Assembly: GCF_029882185.1 (NCBI RefSeq) | Contig: NZ_JAOULD010000004.1 | Location: 1-64,000 of the forward strand | Direction of reading: 5' to 3' | DNA: 64,000 nt | DNA from: Candidatus Nitrosopumilus sp. | GTDB lineage: Archaea > Thermoproteota > Nitrososphaeria > Nitrososphaerales > Nitrosopumilaceae | Shown: piece by piece, positions 59,233 to 64,000 of the stretch | Layout of the letters: each line of letters starts with the position of its first letter | Position numbering within the stretch: the stretch's first letter is position 1 | Translations under genes and position numbers: made by a program | Notes under the pieces: generated by a model | Seen by the model: only the letters and a program-made list of their open reading frames with translations | The model's database searches: none | Told to the model about the DNA's origin: nothing

Positions 59233-59514
59233 ATGACTTCCTATAGAACCAGTATGCAAATTGTCGCAGATTTACTAACTGTCACTCAACAGTCTGGCCA
59301 AGAAGGCATCAAAACGACCTCACTTCTTACAAAGGCAAATTTATCACATTCAAGATTATCAAAATTCTTAGAAAACTTGACAGGTGCAGGTCTTATCAAC
59401 AAAATAGAATTCGATGGTAAGAATACCTTTGTTATCACTTCAAAAGGTAGACAATACTTAGACTCTTACGTGAACTTTTCGAGTATTGCTGAATCATTTG
59501 GTTTGGAACTTTAA
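59233..59514 (+). CDS. Small winged-helix regulator (paralogue B)
   Basis: A 93-residue winged helix (MQIVADLLTVTQQSGQEGIK, LLTKANLSHSRLSKFLENLT, KNTFVITSKGRQYLDSYVNF, ending FSSIAESFGLEL). It aligns along its whole length with the protein at 52.1 kb, including AN(I/L)SHSR and the SFGL tail. It is likely a DNA-binding regulator. Confidence 0.85.
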   Translation: MTSYRTSMQIVADLLTVTQQSGQEGIKTTSLLTKANLSHSRLSKFLENLTGAGLINKIEFDGKNTFVITSKGRQYLDSYVNFSSIAESFGLEL

Positions 59515-59516
59515 GA

Positions 59517-59729
59517 TTATTTTCTAGATCTTCGTTTTGCATTAGCTGCTTGTTTTTCTTTTCTTTCTTTGTAAGAGCTATAAAATACAATTACGATTAT
59601 TCCTACAATTGCAGTCCACATTAGAGGAAACAAAGGAAGATCCCGAAGTTCGCCAGTAGATGGTTCAAAAAATGCTATTGGAATTGTTACAACCATAAAA
59701 ATCAAAATTACTAGCAGATATTTGTCCAC
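59517..59729 (-). CDS. Small membrane protein with two helices
   Basis: A 70-residue protein with two membrane helices (YLLVILIFMVVTIPIAFFEP, LPLFPLMWTAIVGIIVIVFY) and a strongly basic tail (KERKEKQAANAKRRSRK). The tail suggests binding to RNA, DNA or lipid head groups on the cytosolic side. The function is unknown. It ends 2 bp from the winged-helix gene. Confidence 0.62.
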   Translation of the reverse strand: MDKYLLVILIFMVVTIPIAFFEPSTGELRDLPLFPLMWTAIVGIIVIVFYSSYKERKEKQAANAKRRSRK

Positions 59730-59790
59730 AAAACAATTGTTTTACAAAACCATATATCTTTTTGATTTATGAAGATGAACAGATAGAAAA

Positions 59791-59976
59791 ATGGCCAAAC
59801 TGTTAGAGATGTTAGGGATAGTTCTTGTAGCAATTATGTCATTAGGATTCATGGGATTACTCCAACCAACTATTAATGCAGGATTGTCACCATTATTCTG
59901 GGGCTGTGCAGGTGTAACATTGATGATAATCATTTACAGAAAAATGAAAAACAAACAAGAGGAAAAAGAAAATTAG
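59791..59976 (+). CDS. Small membrane protein, 61 residues
   Basis: Two hydrophobic stretches (LLEMLGIVLVAIMSLGFMGL and LSPLFWGCAGVTLMIIIYRK) and a charged tail (MKNKQEEKEN). It is divergent from the 70-residue membrane protein, so the two could share regulation. No family is recognised. Confidence 0.58.
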   Translation: MAKLLEMLGIVLVAIMSLGFMGLLQPTINAGLSPLFWGCAGVTLMIIIYRKMKNKQEEKEN

Positions 59977-60017
59977 AATTTGTTAGTGTTTGATCAATTA
60001 TCAATCAACCGACAGAT

Positions 60018-60025
60018 CTATAAAG
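60018..60025 (+). promoter_or_regulatory. Predicted TATA box for the 27-residue ORF
   Basis: The sequence ctataaag lies about 35 bp before the ATG at 60057. A start near 60045-60048 would leave a leader of about ten bases. Confidence 0.5.
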
Positions 60026-60056
60026 GACAATTTCAGGTAAATTGTGAGGGGAACAT

Positions 60057-60140
60057 ATGACAGATCAAATAAAACAATGGTGGGAAGGTTTAGGAAAAGA
60101 ACTAGAGACAGATATTGAAACCTTCAATGAATCAAACTAA
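60057..60140 (+). CDS. 27-residue peptide ORF with its own promoter and Shine-Dalgarno-like site
   Basis: The ORF reads MTDQIKQWWEGLGKELETDI and ends ETFNESN. A TATA-like box at 60018-60025 and a G-rich leader (gtgagggg, about 6 bases before the ATG) are both well placed. The peptide would be an acidic amphipathic helix with a Trp-Trp pair. It lies free between a membrane protein gene and tRNA-Thr. Confidence 0.5.
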   Translation: MTDQIKQWWEGLGKELETDIETFNESN

Positions 60141-60172
60141 CAGTTATCTAGCAATTTTTAAAAATTTTACAG

Positions 60173-60246
60173 AGCCTTGAACGGGGTACGAACCCGCGAC
60201 CTAACGCTTACGAGGCGTTCGCTCTACCAGGCTGAGCTACCAAGGC
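60173..60246 (-). tRNA. tRNA-Thr (CGT)
   Basis: On the minus strand, GCCTTGG pairs with TCAAGGC. The D arm GCTC/GAGC and the anticodon stem AACGC/GCGTT close the loop CTCGTAA, anticodon CGT (Thr ACG). The T arm is GCGGG-TTCGTAC-CCCGT (last pair G-T). The discriminator is U, and CCA is not encoded. No intron. Confidence 0.94.
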
Positions 60247-60297
60247 ACGTTTGGATAAATCCATCAGAGTTAATAAAAAGCCTTTCCGAAATAAACT

Positions 60298-61596
60298 ATG
60301 AAAAAAACAATTTCTGGAATTAGAGGAATTTTTGGAGAGGATCTTAACCTAAAAGATGTACTAGAATTTTGCAACAATTTTTCATCATTAATTGAATCTA
60401 AGAAATGCGTTATTGGAAAAGATACAAGGCCATCAGGTCAAATGATAAAAGAAACTGCAAGTGCAGTGTTATTAAAAAATGGAATAGATATTTTTGATTT
60501 ACAGACAGCGCCAACACCAGTAATTTTTCGAGAATCAAGAAATTATGGTGCAGGGATAGTGATCTCTTCATCACACAATCCATTGGAATGGAATGGCATG
60601 AAATTCATCATTGATGGAAGGGGAATTAATGAACAAGAACTTCCTAAAATAATTGAGCATCAAGATATTGTAAAAACAAAGATAGGAATCGAGACTGAAA
60701 TATCAACATCCTATATCGAAGATGCAAAAAAAATCATAGGAAATATAGAAAATAATCCAGAAATAGTTGTTGATATTGGAGGTGGAGCAGCCAAGGGATT
60801 CGCTCCAGAATTGCTAAAAGAAATAGGTTGTAGTGTTGAAATACTTAACGAAGACCTTTCTGGATGTACCAGAGGTCCTGATCCAACATCAGATAATTTA
60901 TCAGACTTGATTTCCTCAAGTAACAAAAAAGATATTGGATTTGCGTTTGATTTGGATGGAGATCGATTAGTTGTTGTAAGAAATGGTGAAAAACAAACAC
61001 CAGATGTTACACTTGGTTTAGGGGTGGCAAAATCATTAGAGTTAGGTTACAAAAAGTTTGTTCTAAGTATTGATACAAGTGTATCAGTTGAAAAATTTAT
61101 CAAAGAAAAAGGAGGAACCGTTCAAAGATCAAAAGTGGGGGAGGCAAATGTAATAGATCTGATGTTGAAAAATAATGCACAAGCTGGAGGGGAAGGAAGT
61201 AGTGGAGGTTTTATTTTACCAGAATTCAATTATTGTAGAGAAGGAATTCTAACTAGTGGTTTGATTGCATCGATGTTAGGAACTACAGAATTTAATGAAG
61301 TTTTGAATTACATGGAAAGTTATCACCAAATAAGAGACAAAACAAAAATTAATTCAGATTTTCATGACAAGGTAATTAATGAAATAAAATCAAAATTTTC
61401 TAAAGAATATTCGGAAATAATTTCATTAGATGGAATCAAAGGAATTATTGATGAAGATAGTTGGGTGTTAATCAGAAAATCAAATACAGAAGACATCATT
61501 AGAGTTTCAGCAGAATCAAATAATGTAGAAAAATGTAGAAAAATCGTCAAGGATGCAATTGAATTAGTGAATCAAAGTTATGAAAAAATTAGATGA
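60298..61596 (+). CDS. glmM: Phosphohexomutase, probably phosphoglucosamine mutase
   Basis: A 432-residue alpha-D-phosphohexomutase. Motifs in order are CVIGKDTRPSGQM (about 37), the phospho-Ser loop VISSSHNPLEW (Ser92), the metal loop FAFDLDGDRLVVV (about 216), and the sugar-binding GGEGSSGGF (about 297). It moves phosphate between C6 and C1 of a sugar phosphate. GlmM is most likely from the overall pattern, feeding UDP-N-acetylglucosamine for surface glycans; phosphomannomutase activity is possible too. It overlaps thiL by 17 bp. Confidence 0.92.
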   Translation: MKKTISGIRGIFGEDLNLKDVLEFCNNFSSLIESKKCVIGKDTRPSGQMIKETASAVLLKNGIDIFDLQTAPTPVIFRESRNYGAGIVISSSHNPLEWNGMKFIIDGRGINEQELPKIIEHQDIVKTKIGIETEISTSYIEDAKKIIGNIENNPEIVVDIGGGAAKGFAPELLKEIGCSVEILNEDLSGCTRGPDPTSDNLSDLISSSNKKDIGFAFDLDGDRLVVVRNGEKQTPDVTLGLGVAKSLELGYKKFVLSIDTSVSVEKFIKEKGGTVQRSKVGEANVIDLMLKNNAQAGGEGSSGGFILPEFNYCREGILTSGLIASMLGTTEFNEVLNYMESYHQIRDKTKINSDFHDKVINEIKSKFSKEYSEIISLDGIKGIIDEDSWVLIRKSNTEDIIRVSAESNNVEKCRKIVKDAIELVNQSYEKIR

Positions 61597-62527
61597 ATCT
61601 GAAATAATCAAAATTTTTCAGAAAGGATTTGGTAAGAAAGACAGTGAATCAGAGGATGTAGAGATTTTTCATCTAGGCAAAAACAAAATTGTTGCAAAAA
61701 CAGATACTCTAGTAGAAAGCACAGACATCCCATCTAAAATGAAATTGTCAGATGCTTCAAGAAAAAGTGTTGTAGCATGTGTAAGTGATTTTGCTGCAAA
61801 GGGAGTCAAACCCAGATATGGAATGATTTCAATTAATCTGCCAAAGACAATTTCACACTCAAAAATTAATGCAATTGTTTCAGGTTTTAAAAAAGCATGT
61901 AGAGAATTTGATATTTCTATTATTGGTGGAGACACAAATGGAGGAAAAGAAATTGTGTTAAACGTATGTCTTTTTGGAACAACAGATAAAATTGTCACTA
62001 GAAAGGGTTCAAAGAAAGGAGATCTGATATTTGTAACAGGACCGTTTGGATATACATCTGCAGGGTTAGCCATGTTGCTTGGTAAGAAAAAAGGAAAAAG
62101 AGTTTTTATCAAAAAAGCTATTGAATCAGTAATAAAGCCAAATCCAAAACTCAGTTTTGGAATAAAAAATAAAAAATATTTTTCATCATCAATGGATTCA
62201 AGTGATGGATTATCTACAACATTAAATGAAATGTCAAATCAAAGCAAAAATAAATTCATCATAAATAAAATTCCATTCTCGAAAGATTTGGAAGATCATG
62301 CAAAATCTTACAAATCGAATTTGTATAACATGGTGTTCAACGGAGGAGAGGAATACGAATTTGTATTCACTGCATCCCCTAAATATAAAAAAATTATTGA
62401 AAGAAATGCCACAATCTTAAAAACAAAAATTATAGAAATTGGTCATGTTACTTCAGGAAAAGAAGTTTATATTGAAAAAAACAATAAATTGACTCGCCTA
62501 AAAGATGCAGGTTGGAAGCATTTTTGA
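61580..62527 (+). CDS. thiL: Thiamine-monophosphate kinase (ThiL)
   Basis: A 315-residue AIR synthase-fold kinase: VAKTDTLVESTDIPSKMKLS (substrate and metal Asp), VVACVSDFAAKGVKPRYGMI, FDISIIGGDTNGGKEIVLNV and SSMDSSDGLSTTLNEMSNQS (the conserved SxDxSDGL motif). A final GEEYEFVFT loop is also conserved. ThiL makes thiamine diphosphate. It is coupled to the phosphohexomutase gene, with no clear pathway link. Confidence 0.92.
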   Translation: MKKLDESEIIKIFQKGFGKKDSESEDVEIFHLGKNKIVAKTDTLVESTDIPSKMKLSDASRKSVVACVSDFAAKGVKPRYGMISINLPKTISHSKINAIVSGFKKACREFDISIIGGDTNGGKEIVLNVCLFGTTDKIVTRKGSKKGDLIFVTGPFGYTSAGLAMLLGKKKGKRVFIKKAIESVIKPNPKLSFGIKNKKYFSSSMDSSDGLSTTLNEMSNQSKNKFIINKIPFSKDLEDHAKSYKSNLYNMVFNGGEEYEFVFTASPKYKKIIERNATILKTKIIEIGHVTSGKEVYIEKNNKLTRLKDAGWKHF

Positions 62528-62530
62528 AAA

Positions 62531-62851
62531 TTATTCACCAGAAGAAAAATCTCTTTCGACATTATTTACAATACTAAAAATTGATTCTGCAGATAATTTG
62601 TCAACACATTGCGTAATCCATAATTCGTCTAGATACATCAAGCGTTTAAAATTATCAACAGGGAGTTCATCAGGATTTGAATCAGGATACATTGAATGAA
62701 TTCTATATCCTTCATTGGCAATTTGTTGGCAGTCTTTTTCTAAAGGAGAAAGGCCAGAATCGGCGATCGGTGTCAAAAATTCAATTGCTACTGAGCCCAC
62801 TAGAGCAGTTACAATTACAATACCAATTGCCAAGAATAGAATTGAAGCCAT
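62531..62851 (-). CDS. Exported or membrane-anchored small protein
   Basis: A 106-residue protein with an N-terminal membrane segment (about 3-27, [20 protein letters not shown]), then an acidic helical domain with two cysteines ([15 protein letters not shown] and [11 protein letters not shown]). The cysteines may pair in the exported part. The function is unknown. It converges on thiL with 3 bp between stops. Confidence 0.65.
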   Translation of the reverse strand: MASILFLAIGIVIVTALVGSVAIEFLTPIADSGLSPLEKDCQQIANEGYRIHSMYPDSNPDELPVDNFKRLMYLDELWITQCVDKLSAESIFSIVNNVERDFSSGE

Positions 62852-62937
62852 TTAATGCAAAAAGAGGAGGTGTTGTATATGAAGTCATTATTTTACAGCC
62901 AAGTGGCTCAAAATAAGGCAAGTTTTGAAAATCAATG

Positions 62938-62947
62938 TATTTTAAAC
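62938..62947 (+). promoter_or_regulatory. Predicted TATA box for rps11
   Basis: The sequence tattttaaac lies about 26 bp before the TTG at 62969, supporting that codon as a leaderless start of S11 rather than the upstream ATGs. Confidence 0.5.
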
Positions 62948-62968
62948 CCTTTAAGGCGTGAATATTCA

Positions 62969-63466
62969 TTGTCAGAAATCGAAGCTGAGGTAGAAGTTGA
63001 GGAAACTGAAGCAGTAGTTGAGGAAGAATCACAAACTATTGAAGAATCAAAGCCTCGACCAGAAGCAAAGAAAGAAGAAGAACCTGAAAAATGGGGAATT
63101 GCCCATATATACAGTAGTTATAATAATACAATTATTCACATGACCGACCTTACAGGTGGTGAAACAGTTTCCATCAGTTCTGGTGGAATTCATGTTAATG
63201 CAGATAGATACGAATCATCACCATTTGCTGCAATGAAAGCTGCAAATGCAGTAATCGAATCTGCAAAAACTAAAGGATTTACAGGATTCCATATCAGAGT
63301 TCGTGCTGTTGGTGGAGTCGGTTCCAGAGTACCTGGTCCAGGTGCACAAGCTGCAATTAGAGCATTAGCAAGAGGCGGATTCAAAATTGGAAGAATTGAT
63401 GATGTAACACCTATTCCTCATGATACCACCAGAAAGAAAGGTGGAAAAAGAGGAAGAAGAGTCTAG
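62969..63466 (+). CDS. 30S ribosomal protein S11 with acidic N-terminal extension
   Basis: A 165-residue protein from the TTG at 62969. The first 42 residues are Glu/Val-rich ([20 protein letters not shown]). Then comes S11 proper: [60 protein letters not shown] and [20 protein letters not shown]. Normal archaeal S11 is about 130 residues, so the acidic arm is an addition. The open frame upstream to 62855 overlaps the neighbouring gene's promoter region and reads poorly, so it is rejected. Confidence 0.93.
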   Translation: MSEIEAEVEVEETEAVVEEESQTIEESKPRPEAKKEEEPEKWGIAHIYSSYNNTIIHMTDLTGGETVSISSGGIHVNADRYESSPFAAMKAANAVIESAKTKGFTGFHIRVRAVGGVGSRVPGPGAQAAIRALARGGFKIGRIDDVTPIPHDTTRKKGGKRGRRV

Positions 63467-63774
63467 TCAGATATTTTTATTTTAACTTCACAGCCTTTAG
63501 AAATAAAATAATCTGCAATAAATTTTGCAAATTTTTCTGCTTGATCATTTGCTTGATATTTTATTATCATGTCAGAAAATTTTTCTTCTATACCATTTCG
63601 TAAATTTGGTTTAAAAGCCATTTTAAAAAATGTCCACCCAAACTTTGATGAAGGTTCGCTTAGAGCATATCCGTTGTAATCACCTACAAGAGTTTCCATA
63701 TGAGACATTGCTTTTTTAATTAAAAACAAATCATCGTCATAATTTTTTGTTCGTATTTCTAAAACAAGATCCAT
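63463..63774 (-). CDS. Small protein of unknown function
   Basis: A 103-residue alpha/beta protein ([60 protein letters not shown]). No motif is recognised. It is coupled to the next upstream gene by a one-base overlap (63774) and its stop overlaps S11 by 4 bp. Confidence 0.6.
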   Translation of the reverse strand: MDLVLEIRTKNYDDDLFLIKKAMSHMETLVGDYNGYALSEPSSKFGWTFFKMAFKPNLRNGIEEKFSDMIIKYQANDQAEKFAKFIADYFISKGCEVKIKISD

Positions 63775-63974
63775 TACTCATCACCATCATTAGATGGTTG
63801 ATTACTAAGTTTATCACTTAAAGATACAAACTTTCCATCCTGTTCGATATTGATTTTTGTTGCCATCCTTACATTCAGTCCAACTGATCTAAACAATGTC
63901 AGTAGTTTTCCTCCATCAATACTTTCATTAATTTCACCAGTTTTTATCAATTCAGATAATTTTTCTACAATCAT
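63774..63974 (-). CDS. Small protein of unknown function, start near the window edge
   Basis: A 66-residue protein (MIVEKLSELIKTGEINESID, TLFRSVGLNVRMATKINIEQ, ending SNQPSNDGDE) that shares one base with the 103-residue gene downstream. Coding-like, with a helix then a short beta stretch and an acidic end. No family is recognised, and upstream context lies outside the window. Confidence 0.5.
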   Translation of the reverse strand: MIVEKLSELIKTGEINESIDGGKLLTLFRSVGLNVRMATKINIEQDGKFVSLSDKLSNQPSNDGDE

Positions 63975-64000
63975 TTTAGTTTCATTTGGAAATTGAGATT

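Noticed and set aside
62855-62968. A longer start for S11
   Set aside because: The upstream reading has no ribosomal-protein likeness, and a TATA-like box directly precedes TTG 62969.
1-64000. Insertion sequences, prophage or integrated-element boundaries
   Set aside because: I found no transposase or integrase motif and no long direct repeat next to the tRNA genes by eye.

Overview
The window is an AT-rich, gene-dense stretch of an archaeal chromosome. Everything points to a Nitrosopumilus-like ammonia-oxidising archaeon (Nitrososphaerota/Thaumarchaeota). The information-processing genes are archaeal: RadA, topoisomerase VI A and B, Rpb4, aIF2-beta, S11, S17e, S30e, L21e, Nop5/fibrillarin, RIO1, a Pno1-like KH protein, Trm1, RNase HII, a histone fold and a TFE-beta/RPC39-like transcription factor. 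There are also anchored blue-copper proteins, a multicopper oxidase and many small winged-helix proteins, as is typical of marine thaumarchaea. Several start codons are TTG or GTG and sit about 25-30 bp from a TATA-like box, which suggests leaderless transcripts. I see no insertion sequence, CRISPR array, prophage or rRNA operon. No amo genes lie in the window.

Layout. 1-10 kb: an exported duplicated coiled-coil protein, a winged-helix protein, a small frameshifted gene, a Kef-type antiporter with CBS domains, a prohibitin-like SPFH operon, a Trm112-methyltransferase fusion and a two-gene unknown/SirB1-like unit. 10-18 kb: two micro-ORFs, tRNA-Ser(GCT), a phosphoesterase, an isocitrate dehydrogenase-like enzyme, the conserved archaeal cluster L21e-Rpb4-DUF655-RsmA-HemK2 (transcribed leftward), RlmN, RadA and S30e. 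18-27 kb: a radical SAM protein, PyrK/PyrD, Nop5-fibrillarin, RNase HII, Trm1, FtsJ/RlmE and TFE-beta. 27-35 kb: an OLD-type ATPase/Toprim protein, a large exported beta-sandwich protein, Apt and MTAP (purine salvage), small regulators and a membrane-tethered Hsp20-like protein. 35-40 kb: one long leftward cluster, aIF2-beta-DUF424-RIO1-KH-Top6B-Top6A.

40-50 kb: a DUF373 membrane protein, UppS (no canonical start codon), a Nudix hydrolase, PyrF, PurA, a YggX-like protein, a FilR1-type regulator, a nitroreductase, an S1-S4-like membrane protein and a multicopper oxidase with a C-terminal plastocyanin domain. 50-56 kb: Sua5/TsaC, a THUMP protein, a MoaD-like/Cgi121 fusion, S17e, TatD, histone and tRNA-Cys(GCA). 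56-64 kb: an anchored plastocyanin, an AIPR-type presumptive defence protein, small zinc and winged-helix proteins, tRNA-Thr(CGT), a phosphohexomutase (GlmM type), ThiL and S11.

Points that stand out: the ubiquitin-like/Cgi121 fusion beside Sua5; low-complexity tails or linkers on several core proteins (RadA, Nop5, TFE-beta, S11, S17e); a palindrome between the radA TATA box and its start; a trinuclear-type copper ligand set in a NirK-like protein; a tethered small heat-shock domain; AIPR and OLD-type candidate defence genes; and several micro-ORFs with good expression signals. All functional calls come from reading motifs by eye; no database search was run.
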